Shown here one piece after another: positions 1-10,710 of a stretch of DNA of 64,000 nucleotides. The DNA comes from Strobilurus pachycystidiatus (taxonomy: Eukaryota > Basidiomycota > Agaricomycetes > Agaricales > Physalacriaceae): the NCBI GenBank assembly GCA_019915135.1, contig JAHLMK010000009.1, forward strand, positions 1,612,001 through 1,676,000, in the 5' to 3' direction. Position numbers and translations under genes: made by a program. The notes beneath the pieces were generated by a model. That model had not been told where the DNA came from, ran no database searches, and saw only the letters and a program-made list of their open reading frames with translations. How positions within the stretch are numbered: position 1 is the stretch's first letter; each line of letters opens with the position of its first letter.

Positions 1-336
1 GCTTCGAGTCCACAGCGCCACGAGTCCACAGAGAGGAGCCATTTCTGGTGCGTTCCCGTCTCTGTGATTGACTACCTGCCTCACACATTCTGAAGATATT
101 ATCTGCCGTCTCTCAAGGGCGGCAACAGCTTATCAGGACCAGACCTTGCTGGTGCGTCTTCGTCTCATTGCTGTTACTCTTACCCCCCGGCCTGATACTT
201 TCGGCAAGGCGTCAGACGATTGTCTGTAGACCGTGCGGAAAGCTTGGCATATAGTCGAGCATCTGTGAGTCTCTGTCTCGACGATGTCCATTTACTGCCC
301 CTCTCACACGTTCATTCAAGGTATCAGAATATCATA
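1..336 (+). promoter_or_regulatory. HET1 leader made of three degenerate exon-intron modules
   Basis: The leader in front of HET1 contains three successive intron-like segments of similar sequence. They run from a GTGCGT donor at 48 to an AG at 95, from GTGCGT at 152 to CAG at 215, and from GTGAGT at 265 to CAG at 327. Each starts with a CGTCTC-like block and has a CCTCACAC-like or C-rich block before the acceptor. The last acceptor lies 9 bases before the ATG at 337. The segment is the reverse-complement counterpart of the sequence upstream of the HET genes at 24.4 and 28.8 kb. The array probably continues to the left of the window. That these are spliced 5' UTR introns is inferred from the sites; no transcript data are available. 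Confidence 0.6.
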
Positions 337-2565
337 ATGCGACTTCTTACCACAACTGAGCCAGTTCAGCTCGTCTATCGCCCAAATGAGCAGGACTTAC
401 CGCCCTACGCTATTCTCTCACACACGTGGGGAGGCGACGACGATGAAGTTTCCTTTCAAGAAATGCAGAATCCAACCGATAGCGTTAATAACAAGAAAGG
501 ATACGCCAAGATCGCGCAAGCGTGCAAGCTGGCGCACTCTCACGGTTTCGAATTTATTTGGATCGATACCTGCTGCATCGACAAATCCAGTAGCTCCGAG
601 CTCTCGGAGGCCATCAACTCCATGTACCGATACTACCGTGAAGCGGAAGTCTGCTATGCCTACCTGGCGGACGTGCGGAGTGACGTTCCCTGGCGAAGTT
701 TTGAATCAGACTTTCGAAGAAGCCGATGGTTTGAGAGGGGATGGACGTTGCAGGAACTGTTGGCACCATCGAACGTCATCTTTTGTGCAAAAGACTGGAA
801 GGAGATCGGGACAAAGGCGAGCTTGCAAGAAAAGATCACGGACATTACAGGGATCCCTTGGCAGGCTCTAGTGCCGGGACTCTCACCTGAGGAGATCAGC
901 GTCGCGAAGAGGATGTCTTGGGCTGCCGGAAGGAAGACAACTCGCGTGGAGGACAGAGCATACTCACTGATGGGTCTCTTTGGTGTTTTCATGCCGACTA
1001 TCTATGGCGAGGGATCGCATGCATTCACCAGACTACAGGAGGAGATCCTGAAAGGGTCCAGCGATCACACGATCTTCGCTTGGAGGATGGCTGGCAATCA
1101 GAAGGTTTGGCCATCGGCTGGGCCTGACAGCGATGAGGACAACGATGGCTCTTCGACAAAGGCCATTATAGGGCGTCAGCGATTGTCCCCACATCCAGTT
1201 GACTCCGGTGGCGGATTGCTCGCTTCCAGTCCAGATGACTTCTGGGACAGTGGCGCATACGACCGATTTGCCTTGGACAGCGACCAAAGACCATATTCGA
1301 TCACAAATCGGGGCATCCAGATATGCCTTCCACTCGTCCAGCCTGTCAGCTCCGGGCACTCCTTGGCTCTTCTGAATTGTCGCCGGGAAGGCGATCCGGC
1401 GGCTGCGCAGTTGGCCATTCGTGTGGGAAAGGTGATGTCGGACGGAAACCAGTTCTTGAGAATGGACAGGAACTATCTGGAGCCATTCGACAGTGACAAG
1501 GAGCCCCAGATCATTATGGAAATGTGCTTTGACGAGAAAAGGCTGAAGCACTGTACCGATCGTGTTCGAGATGCGCAGCATGACCGCCGCATATCATATG
1601 TTCTGTCTGGGCCTGAGCAGAGAATGGCCTTTCATGAAAGTCACTTTGTGACTGTTGACAGCTTGCGACGCGAAGGACACACGACTCATATTAATCTCCG
1701 GACTGTATCTGACTTAGTCGTCCTCATCTTCCAAGACAAGAGCAGCGGGACGCCATTCGGCGTCGTGGCTGGATTTCGCGATGACCAGATCTGGGTGGAC
1801 ATCAACTTTGACACGCACCCTCTTATGTCTGCTACCCAGTCGGGGCCTTCTGATTGGTTTGACAGAAGGTCCTATCACAGGTCCCTTCGAAGTTCTTACT
1901 CAAAGGACGGCGGTCGATTTGCGGTGGTGGAGAGGTGTTCGAATAGAGTGTCAAACTTTTTGACAGACAATGAAGTCCTTGTGGTAGAGGCGCAACGCAG
2001 TCGCGCCGCCTCGGACTGCCCTCATGTGGTCAGCATCCGCATTGTCGACACAGCGGAGGCAGGGCACGATTTGGCCATCCTTCCCGCCTTGATAACCCAA
2101 TGCACGTTCATTGCGTCCTTTGCGAAGGCCATACAGGCTGGCTTCTCCTTACAGGGCTCACACCCCAGGCGTTTTTGCAAGGCAATGGCGGGCGATACTG
2201 AGACTTCTCTTACCTTGAACTATGGCATGACCTCGGGAATTCTTCTGTTCCGAAACCAGAGGATGTCTTCTGGGTTTGCTATCATGCTGGAGGCTGTCTG
2301 GTCCAAAGACCGACAACGTGTCGAGTTGTGGTCAAAAATCTTGACGGACTTGAACTTCTACTTTGATTATGGATCCGCGAAGGATGTGTTTAACCATTTT
2401 TACGGCACGGATGACAATGCAGAAAGTTCCCCTATTTCTGTGAAATCCATCTCGAAGCTGTGGACCAACGAGCTTATCTCCATTATGTCGCATCCTGTAG
2501 GGAACGCCACTCGTCACTGGCGCTGCGAAATTTCAGTCATAGAAAAGAACTCGCACTGCCAGTAG
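337..2565 (+). CDS. HET domain protein (HET1), intact
   Basis: This is a single-exon protein of 742 residues. HET-domain proteins act in fungal heterokaryon incompatibility and regulated cell death. The visible signature runs LPPYAILSHTWG (about residues 21-32), FIWIDTCCIDKS (73-84), RGWTLQELLAP (134-144) and RMSWAAGRKTTRVEDRAYS (192-210), then MPTIYGEG and RLQEEILKGSSDHTIFAW (to about 249). This is the Agaricomycete pattern of a HET domain followed by a DUF8212-like region. The remaining 490 residues are unassigned. The ATG at 337 is chosen because the matching ATG starts HET3 and lies just past a leader acceptor; upstream in-frame sequence has only a TTG. It is convergent with a decayed repeat-tail pseudogene and is the closest relative of the dead HET at 21.8-24.4 kb. 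No effector domain such as NACHT, ankyrin or an amyloid motif is seen. Confidence 0.9.
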   Translation: MRLLTTTEPVQLVYRPNEQDLPPYAILSHTWGGDDDEVSFQEMQNPTDSVNNKKGYAKIAQACKLAHSHGFEFIWIDTCCIDKSSSSELSEAINSMYRYYREAEVCYAYLADVRSDVPWRSFESDFRRSRWFERGWTLQELLAPSNVIFCAKDWKEIGTKASLQEKITDITGIPWQALVPGLSPEEISVAKRMSWAAGRKTTRVEDRAYSLMGLFGVFMPTIYGEGSHAFTRLQEEILKGSSDHTIFAWRMAGNQKVWPSAGPDSDEDNDGSSTKAIIGRQRLSPHPVDSGGGLLASSPDDFWDSGAYDRFALDSDQRPYSITNRGIQICLPLVQPVSSGHSLALLNCRREGDPAAAQLAIRVGKVMSDGNQFLRMDRNYLEPFDSDKEPQIIMEMCFDEKRLKHCTDRVRDAQHDRRISYVLSGPEQRMAFHESHFVTVDSLRREGHTTHINLRTVSDLVVLIFQDKSSGTPFGVVAGFRDDQIWVDINFDTHPLMSATQSGPSDWFDRRSYHRSLRSSYSKDGGRFAVVERCSNRVSNFLTDNEVLVVEAQRSRAASDCPHVVSIRIVDTAEAGHDLAILPALITQCTFIASFAKAIQAGFSLQGSHPRRFCKAMAGDTETSLTLNYGMTSGILLFRNQRMSSGFAIMLEAVWSKDRQRVELWSKILTDLNFYFDYGSAKDVFNHFYGTDDNAESSPISVKSISKLWTNELISIMSHPVGNATRHWRCEISVIEKNSHCQ

Positions 2566-2599
2566 TCATTCCTACGAGCCTGTTGAAACCCCCGTACGT

Positions 2600-4080
2600 G
2601 TATATCGTTTGTACTTGTGGATGTACCAATTGCAGAGTAAGTAGCGACATTGATCTGTGGATGTTGTGGCGGTTACGAACTTGAAGATGCCGCTAATAAG
2701 TTACAGATCGAACGGATCCGGGTTACTTACAACCGCACTGTTTGCAAGCGGTCGTTCTTGGCCGACCGCCGCGGCACATCACACCTGCGACCTGCATCCG
2801 TGCCACGCTTTTCATCCCCGGTAAAAATAACCAAGACAGAAGCAATAAATCTCAAGCATAACTCGTAAACAATAAGTAACCAGATAGGGTCGTGAACACA
2901 TTAGAATGCACGCAAACTTGAAACAAGGAATGAGTGGTAAATGCAAGGGTATCAAGTGAAATGGAAAAAGAGTGAGCATGTAGTAGATCCAAACGATATC
3001 CAAAGAACATATCCAATTAGTGTCCTTCCCCATCCCCGCTGAGCCCAGGCGGGAGCTTAGGCATCCCGTCCAGCGACGTCTTCGGTTCCTCCTTATCCTC
3101 ATCAACAATGTCCAGCGCAGCAGCCGGCCCAGGCGTCTCGCCCTTCTCCTCGAGCGTCTCCTTCACCTCATCATCCCGTCTAACCGGAACCTCAACCTCC
3201 TCACGCGTCCCCGCATCAACGACCGGAATCGCACCGTCTTCTTCATCTTCATCCTCCTCGACCTGAAGAGGCTCGGTGTGCATTATGATCATGGCTTCGG
3301 GGGCGGAATCGGGAGCGGGCTCGTCTTCTACGATGGGAGCGGGTGCAAGCTCGTCTTCTACAATGGGGGCAGGTGCAGGTGCCGACTCCTCTACAACTGG
3401 AGCAGGCTCCTCCTCTACAGCTGGAGCTGGTGGCGAATCTTCCTCGACGACAGGGCATCTTTCTCTTCCTCGACGATGGGAACAGGTTCGGGCTCAATCG
3501 GAGCGTGCGTGGGCTCGACAGCAGGAGCAGGCTCGTCTTCTACAACGGCAGCTGGCGCTGACTCTTCCTCGACGACGGGAGCATCCTCGACGATGGTGAC
3601 AGTTTCGGGCTGGATCGTAGCAGGCGAGGCTCGTCTTCTACGGTGACAGCAGGTGCTGGCTCCTCCACGACGGATGAAGCACCTTTCTCTTCCTCGACGA
3701 CGGGAATAGGTTCGGGCACGGGCTCGGCAGCAGGTGCTGATGTGAGCTATTCCTCGACGACAGGAGGAGGTGCCGGTTTTTCCTCTTCGAAAACCGGAAC
3801 ATCTTCTTTGACCGGCACATCAGCAATCCATAACAAACTCATGGAATGAAACGTCGTACCTGTGACCTCCTCTTTAACGATGGGCTCCTCCTCTGTCACC
3901 TCCTCGGCATGTGGTGTCGGGTCTTCGACGACTGCGACGGTAGCGGGAACAGGTTCCTCTCCAAAAAGAGCTTCCTCAGCGACAGGCGATGGTCCACCTT
4001 CCTCGTCGATGGGAAGAGCAGGTGCTGGTGTATCTTCCACCTCTACAACAGTCTCGGCAGGCGTGCGCCTCTTCAGCGAC
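2600..4080 (-). repeat. Inverted segmental duplication of 18240-19755
   Basis: Read on the minus strand, this stretch matches the end of the repeat-tail gene at 18240-19337 and its 3' flank to about 19755. The match includes the C-terminal coding end (TSLDGMPKLPPGL in both), the GGGGATGAAAAG-like block after the stop and a TATACACGTAC/TATACACATAC stretch. Similarity is high by eye and ends close to the HET1 stop codon. Confidence 0.85.
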
Positions 4081-4945
4081 AGGCGCGAATATTGGGGCAG
4101 GCAAAAGTTCCTCAGCTCGGCAGGCGACGATTACTCGATAAATTGAACTGGCACGGCTTTCTCGACGACATGCGTCTCCGGCGAGGGCTCTCCTTCAGCA
4201 GCGGTCGGTTCACCTATAGGAGACAAAATCTAAGTGACCAAGAACATCCCAAAGGCAACGAAGACGAACAAGAAAGATTATGGATCCTGTAGCTCGGGCT
4301 CCTCCGCGACGACCTTTTTCTCAGCGACCACGGCGATGATGGGTGCCTCCGTTACGCAAATACAGTTTCCTCTTCAATGACAGACACTTCGGCGCCTAGA
4401 GAAAGGAGGTCAGAACATTAAAGACGGGAGCGAAACACGCGTACCCAGTTCATAGTCCTCGATAAGTGATTTCTGGGGAGGTATATATCGCGTAACCTCA
4501 GCCTCAGCTTCCTCCTCGATAACAGAAGGAGGCGTCTCGTCAACAACGACAGGCGCGACAATATCGTCCTCTTGCACGAAGGAAGCTGGTTCTCTCTTGG
4601 CGACGGCCTCTCTGATGACACGTTCGATGATAGGCCTCTTTCTCGACGGCGGGCGCTGTAGCTTCTTCCACGGGGGGCAAGGGCCTTGTCGAGGGTGGGT
4701 GCTAGGTTCTCTTTCGCGCCAATCGACACCGGAACATCTTCCTCTTCGATGTCCGTCTCCGGGGTGTCTTCGAGAATGACCGGTACCAGGGGTATGATGG
4801 CCTTCTTGACAAGCGCAGAAATCTCAAGGCAGGGGGAAGTTGTGAAGTAGTCAAAGCGTTAAGGAGGAGGGTTTGCAACAGTGGGCTGGAGGAATTTGAC
4901 ATCAATGCGATTCTCGATACGACAGTCCAGAAGCCCAACAAGGAG
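3017..4945 (-). pseudogene. Decayed Pro/Glu/Val/Ala repeat-tail gene, copy A
   Basis: Minus-strand fragments in different frames match two sources. The 3' part (3017-4080) is a copy of the tail of the Msb1/Mug8-like gene and keeps GTREEVEVPV, EEPKTSLDGMPKLPPGL and EEGGPSPVAEEA. The 5' part (4418-4945) matches the start region of pseudogene copy C at 25.9-26.3 kb, sharing for example LPSCKRTILSRLSLLTRRL. Frames change repeatedly and no continuous exon set joins the pieces, so it is called a pseudogene. The Msb1/Mug8-like domain is absent. The piece around 3747-4040 keeps a GGTACG donor and the same in-frame TAG (VVEE then stop) found in the intact gene, so that feature is older than the duplication. 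It is convergent with HET1. Confidence 0.75.
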
Positions 4946-4979
4946 CAAGGAGCCCATGGGCATGGAGAATACTAACCTC

Positions 4980-5400
4980 TCCCGTCAATCATCCACCAAA
5001 CGCCACCATCAGGCACTCCGCCTCCCCGCTTGACATCATCCTTTGGAATTTATCCGTTTTTGGGGACGAGTTCTTGTTTTCCGAATGGGCGAGTCCAGAA
5101 GAACCAGGGAGTGAGTGAAGAGGAGAGTGTCCGGCCATCGCTGCCGCGCCATGCAGGCTACAGAAGGCATATGTTGGGTCGTGTTCGAGCATGTCAGTGT
5201 CACTGTTACTGTACGGAACAAAGCCAACAAGCGGGTCTTTGCAACGGTCCGATGTGCCGGCCGCGGCTTGCCTCGAACGCGTGATACTTACTGTCAGCTC
5301 CTCCTGGCTTGCCCAAAACAGCTGCTGCCTTCGTATAAGAAACCGGACTGCCAGCGCGCTGCTATCAAAACTCATTGCCGATTTCCAACTGGTGTTTGAC
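4980..5400 (-). repeat. Duplicated 5' flank shared with 25340-25740
   Basis: The reverse complement of this stretch matches the plus strand at 25340-25740. Shared blocks include GATAGCAGCGCGCTGGCAGTC, CAGCCGGCACATCGGACCG and the GATGATTGACGG end. It lies immediately upstream of both decayed repeat-tail copies, so it was probably the original promoter and leader of that paralogue. No coding potential is supported. Confidence 0.75.
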
Positions 5401-5654
5401 TCGCTGCGTTTGATCCTCGGCGGTCCCAGGACTCGCTGGCCCTACATATCGTCACAAACTCACGGTGCTTAAATGCAACATAAGTCCGCTGTCAACCATC
5501 AAGGAATGACGTGCACACTCGAGACCTGATAGGATCAAAAGGACGGCAAATCTGGCCACATCGCCTCTTTCCTCACTCCCGCCACTATCTGGCTATCATC
5601 TCCTTCCTCTACACTGCATTACTCACGGTAGGCCTTGCGATTCTACCAACCCAC

Positions 5655-6251
5655 ATGCTCTCGATGTCTGTTGGCGCTCTGGTTCCGTCTAAGCTTGCTC
5701 TTCGTGCAGATCAACCATCTCTTCTGTGTCCTGGACACGATATGACAAGCCACAGTGTCATAACACTCGAGCCAAACACGCTGTACATTGCCGTAGAGCG
5801 CACATCCAAATCTCATGAGCCGGGGGACTGGCGATGGTCTCTCTTTATCACCGACTCGAACACCTACACCACGCGCCTCGAATGGGACGCGCGCCACGGT
5901 TACCAAGGCGCGGCGCCGGCGCATCCTCCCATCGATACCGTCTATCTGGCATTTATCAAGGTCCCCGAATGCACACCGAACGGGGGTGCCCCAGACACTC
6001 TTACGACATCCTCACAGCACTGGTGGCACACGACATCCACCGAACGGCGTTCTTATCGTACATGGGCCCTGGAGTGTGCGCTAGGGTGCTTCCACGAACG
6101 GGGCATTCTCCGTTGCGACAATATCAGCGAGGTTCGGTTCATCCTCGAACACGAAGTCCGTCGGGTAGGGTTGAGGGCGGCGAAGCGCGGTGGAGGGTAT
6201 TTCGCCATTCGCCCGTCGGTGGGTAATGGTTTGAGCTTTCCGTGGTTTTGA
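5655..6251 (+). CDS. Uncharacterised protein, single copy of an unrecognised fungal domain
   Basis: This is a single-exon ORF of 198 residues from the ATG at 5655, a hypothetical protein. I do not recognise a named family. Visible landmarks are ITLEPNTLYIAVERT, a Trp-rich DWRWSLFIT segment, DTVYLAFIKVP and a C-terminal RTWALECALGCFHERG helix-like stretch followed by a charged end. The same order (EPN/G..YI.V, W.W.I.I.., then a Trp-X-Trp helix) occurs twice in the protein at 10711-12045, so the two are probably paralogues. No signal peptide is convincing from this start; the sequence upstream of 5655 in the same frame is hydrophobic but starts with GTG. A CT-rich stretch precedes the ATG. The second ATG at 5664 is an equally possible start. 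Confidence 0.55.
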   Translation: MLSMSVGALVPSKLALRADQPSLLCPGHDMTSHSVITLEPNTLYIAVERTSKSHEPGDWRWSLFITDSNTYTTRLEWDARHGYQGAAPAHPPIDTVYLAFIKVPECTPNGGAPDTLTTSSQHWWHTTSTERRSYRTWALECALGCFHERGILRCDNISEVRFILEHEVRRVGLRAAKRGGGYFAIRPSVGNGLSFPWF

Positions 6252-7228
6252 GTTTGCTTTGATGGGTCATCATCGGTCATAAGCCGCGTTTCTGTTATTG
6301 TATTTTTTCCTCCTTTCCCCTTGTAACTCATAGTGTATATGTAGATCATTCTCATAACTTCACGGAGACATTAGCGTGTTCTAGGCCGTGTGTGTCCCGT
6401 GGCCTGCTCGTCGTAAGTGCTGTTACCTACCCATCATGCTGTACGTGAGGCGCGGAGACTTCGGGTACTATGAGTTCCAAGTCCTCGGAGCTTACTTGCA
6501 CCCGACGTGTGTGTCCATGCAATATACCCCCACGTTGAACCTTCTGTCGTTCGCCTCCAGATAACGATGTATGATCATGGTGGACGGATTCGGAGCCGAT
6601 ATCCGTCCCAGTGCTCCCACATCTTGTTCGACGGACATCCCTTTCACATTGCGAGATAGGTCGAACCTTATTGTTTCTCCGGTGCCCTTCATTTCGGTGG
6701 CGCTTGACAATCACAGCCTTTTCAATCAGATAGATACACGCTCAATACTGCCGCAGCATCGTTCTGAGAGTTGCGTTCCACAATCAAAGTCACTCAGAAA
6801 GGCCTGATGAAAAGAGTACGCGCAGTACTGAAGGGTAGTAGTTACAAGGGAATGACCGATTGTTTTGTACCTGGAAAGGAGATGGACTGTTTTGTTTACT
6901 CTCGCACGCATCGGAATCGCGGATCCCCGAGTGCACTCACCAGAGAATGGAGTCTTCCTTCGATGTACATATAGGAAGTGGACGATGTAACTTCGTCTCT
7001 GTTGCAGCTAGTTCCCTTATTGACCGCGCAATCGAGCTCAATTTTACATCCAAACAGTACTAAATCGGCATGAGAACCTTGAAATTGTTCTATGGCCCTA
7101 AACGAATTGGTCGAACAATCTGATAAGCACATTGTGTGCACGAAGACATCCAAGAATCGTCGGTACTGTTTCCTTCGTACTTCCGAATCCCAAGGACACC
7201 TCTCCTCCCCGACGTACTTCTTCTTCAT
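6252..7228. other. Intergenic, no feature recognised
   Basis: Only short shadow ORFs are present. No domain, repeat or RNA gene was recognised between the end of the gene at 6251 and the stop of the minus-strand gene at 7229. Confidence 0.5.
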
Positions 7229-8495
7229 CTACGCGTCATTGACGTCCTCTTCTTTGACGTACTTCCTCTTCTTGACGGAAGGCCCAGGCTCGTCCTCTTC
7301 CTCATCTGAGTCCGAGACCAAGTCAATGACCACCCTCTTTTTTGCTTTACTATTCTCGCCGGCATCCACCACAACGCCATCCTTCACCAACCACCGCCAT
7401 TCAAGCTCCGACTCCTCACTATAGTCGTGGACATGGGCGTGCTCGGGGTCATTTTGGGGCCTACACCCCTTCTCGCGGTCAGCGGGTCCAGGGAGAACGC
7501 ACGCGCGACAGTACCGGGCCCGTGGGTTGTGACTCTGTTTGTAGCACGGCTGGGACAACGCCGCGCACGATGAACACTAAGTAGAGAGCGTCAATCTTTA
7601 AATGACTTGAATGAAGGCGAGGTACATACAGACGGAACCATAACTTGCGGGACAATATCAAACTGGCGCATTGTCTTGAGCGCCATCTTCAGCGCGCGCT
7701 CCCCCGGCGTCTTGAAGAACACCAGCAGCGCGTAGATGTCATCCCCGACCTTGCGTTTCACGATACCAGCCATGAGGGGGGAGGGCCAGGTGTACTTTTG
7801 GGCTACTTCCCTGAGGTGGGCGCCATAGGGCGTGTGATGCTTGACGACGTCGTCGAAGCCGGGTCGGCGGAATCCGGTGACGCTTTTGAATTCGATCCAG
7901 AGAGTCTAAAGATGCGGATTGAGATGAGTCAAAACAAGGCGAGCGAAAGTTCGTACCCTGTTAGATGGTGTGATAGACTCCGTAGTTGAGGGCTGATGTG
8001 AGTAGGTTAGGCCGCATGCGCATCGTGGACTCTGCTTTACACTCAAAGACGTACAGCATTATCGCTAGGTTCGGCTTTGACCTGAACGCAACCGTTATGA
8101 GCATAGAGAACAGCAAGTTTGAGTCGTCGTGAACATACCCTCAGCTGCAGGGTCTCGGGTTCGGCTTTGATCTAAGCACGATAAGAGTTAGCACCTAAAA
8201 GAGTGCCAGTCACGCCCAAGTTCTGACCTTCACGTCAGTCTAAAGCGAGCAAATTAGAACCAATCCCAACTTGAGAAATGATTGAACTCACCTGAACACC
8301 AATACTACGCATCATCTACAACGCGCAGATCAGTATCTGCACAAGAGCTTCAACTCGAGGACATACCCTCTTTTTCTTCTTGTTCGCGTGACCGTTAGGC
8401 GTAGGAACAGGCATGGAATGGCTGAGGCCGTGTCGCCTCGGTTCTTCGACACCGGGGCGCGTCCGGCCCCTGAAACTGGTGAGATCCCGGTCCAT
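7229..8495 (-). CDS. Eight-exon Cys-cluster protein with SUMO-type motifs
   Basis: The model is exons 8495-8367, 8315-8292, 8240-8229, 8171-8139, 8081-8055, 7992-7957, 7905-7630 and 7576-7229. These sum to 885 bases (294 residues) with GT-AG at every junction. Residues 1-43 are basic and end in KKKKR. Exons 4 and 5 each begin with a near-identical IKAEP / VKAEP motif, the classical psi-K-x-E SUMO-acceptor pattern. A globular part follows (WIEFKSVTGFRRPGFDDVV, then FFKTPGERALKMALKTMRQF). Next comes a Cys cluster, CSSCAALSQPCYKQ then YCRAC, likely zinc binding, and finally VIDLVSDSDEEEDE, which looks like a SUMO-interacting motif with its acidic flank. A KKRKY basic patch near the C-terminus suggests a nuclear location. 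Such Cys-cluster proteins are common hypothetical proteins in Agaricomycetes. The function is unknown and the micro-exons are the least certain part. Confidence 0.65.
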
Positions 8496-10710
8496 AGGCA
8501 GAGAGCAGAGATGATGGGGGAAAGAAAGCAAGAGGAAACGAGGACAGACCAGGATTTTATACGAAAAGGCAAATCGTGTGTCCCAAAATGGCAAAGAAAA
8601 ACGTGGAATAATCAAATGAAGGTGCGCCACAGAGCGCGGAAGGGAGGGCGGACAGTGCCATATGTGGACAGGGCGGGCCGCCATGAGCGCATTGCCGCAT
8701 ACGGATGCAGAATGTGGGGCGTATGGAAACATAGCCGAAAAGCCGAAGGGGTGGGTGATTTTCGCCGCCTGCTGGTCAAAATCAGCAGGCGACGGCCGTG
8801 ATCAAGCATGCAATGTATGTTGCATCCCCTGTTCAGTGAGTAATACTCGATCGAATGAGTGATTTGGTCCACCTGGTGGTCAAAATCATCTGTCCAGTCT
8901 GCGCTGTAGTAACTTGATGACTCTGGCTACAGAGTGGACTACTCAGGCGGCCGTCGTTTGGCTGCCGTAGTGGATTTTCCACTTTTCCACCTGTGAATGT
9001 GGAGGAAAACTCACCGCCGTGTAGGCACTCGTTAGTTGCGAGCTGACCTCTAGGGCGCTGTATTCAACATCTGGACGGCTCTTATTTGGGCGGTTGATGG
9101 CATAGATCAATGCATGGCCAAAGTGTCAGAGAAACTGTGAATTCCGGTGAGCAAGAGACGAGAATTCTGAGACTAACACGACAGCAGGCGTTGATTTCGC
9201 AAGCCGAGGCTCAAGTTTTAAGCAATAAACCTGACTGTAGTTTTAGCCACCACGTGTAGGCGACGAATGCAATCAAATGTGCGACTTACCAAGTGGCGAG
9301 AGTAACAGCGGATCGTTGCATGCACTCATGACTAATTGGCCGCTAGAATCATCTTTGCATTTTTTGGAATTGAGATTGGACTCACCGCTGTGTAGAATTT
9401 TCTCGGCCTCGAGCCAACCTCCAGCCCCTCTGGACATCCGAAGGACACTTGACTTGTGTGGAGCAACAAAAAATGAGAACTCAGACCGTAAAATCTAGGC
9501 AGAAATTGGTAAAATGAGGGTGATACTGATCGTCCGACGTCGAGGCGCTCGACAGGGGGCCGGGCCGACTCTGGGGATACAGCGGGAGTATTCGGGAGGA
9601 TCAAAAATTTGCAGAAGAGCGAAAGAGGGTGGAAACTTGGGGCCAGTCACCAGCGTCAAAATCGGGCGCTGAACAGAGATCGATGGATGGCGGCACAACA
9701 TGCGTCGGCTGAGGACGCGCGAGGCTCAGTCTCTCTACGGCGCGTGGTGTCGAGATTCATCTGGACAGAGAAAAGTAGGTGGGAGCTAAGAGGCACACTT
9801 CTGAAGGGAGTCCTTTAGATAGTGAGAAAAGTAGAGGTGGCAGACGTACCATTCCTGTGATACAAGGCGGCGCCACAGAGGAGAGATAAACAGAACGACA
9901 AAAACAGGATCAAGTTGAAAAGAGACCACGGCCATCTCAACGCCCATAGAATAGGTCAATGCCCATCGACCAGTATTCACAATGAACTCGCGAGCACACA
10001 GGCAGGACAACCACCAAGGTGGATGGGGGACCTGGTGATTTTGGTTTGAGTCAGAGCCGAAAATAACAAATTGAAATTCAATCGCTAAGGCTGCGGACCA
10101 CGCGATGAACACGTGGCATGTGCTCTTTGTCGCGTAGACGGTAGATGTTCATGCGTGTCGGATTGAGCACTAGCGATTCTCGTTTGATGAATCGCACAGG
10201 AGCTTACAGGGACAAAAAACAACGCGGAAAGATGACATGTAACCCCAAACATACTTCAGAGCTAATCTATCACATCTTCAAGTCGTTATTGCGTCGCAAT
10301 TACACATATCTGGTTCGCGTGCCTCTTGCCACAGGTGGAGAACTTTCTTCTTGGGATATCCGAGAGCTCGAGTTGACGTTGCGGTGACATATCCACAAGT
10401 GGACCACTGCAGGTAGTGCTTGATCATGCATTGCGCCACAAATAGTCTTACTCCCTCCTACTGATATAAGGGGCAGGAGCTATTTGTGCGACACAAGGCC
10501 GGATGTTGTGCTCGAACTGTTGAGTGCACAGCCCGGCGGGCAGTGAAGGTGAGGATCTGCGACAGGGTAGAACGTACTACATTATATATAAAAGGACGGT
10601 CTGAAGTGGGTGGTTCTTACATCACAACATTAACTCGCTATTCCTATCGCACATTAAATAGCCTGATCGCCCACTCGACTGGAACTCTCAAGACTTCCGA
10701 AACAAACACA
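8496..10710. other. Long gene-poor stretch with degenerate repeats and a hairpin
   Basis: No gene is supported over 2.2 kb. It holds a perfect 8-bp-arm hairpin at 8767-8790 with a related GGTGGTCAAAATCAT block near 8876. An AAACTCACCGCCGTGTAG block at about 9008 recurs in weaker form (ACTCACCGCTGTGTAG) at about 9380. A TATATATAAA box at 10584-10593 belongs to the gene starting at 10711. Confidence 0.45.
8767..8790. repeat. Short perfect hairpin
   Basis: GCCTGCTG and its reverse complement CAGCAGGC flank an 8-base loop. The wider context (CGCC before, GGCG after) extends the pairing imperfectly. Its role is unknown. Confidence 0.5.

Noticed and set aside
220..336. Extending HET1 upstream to a TTG at 220
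   Set aside because: HET3 starts at the ATG matching 337, and 265-327 looks like a leader intron.
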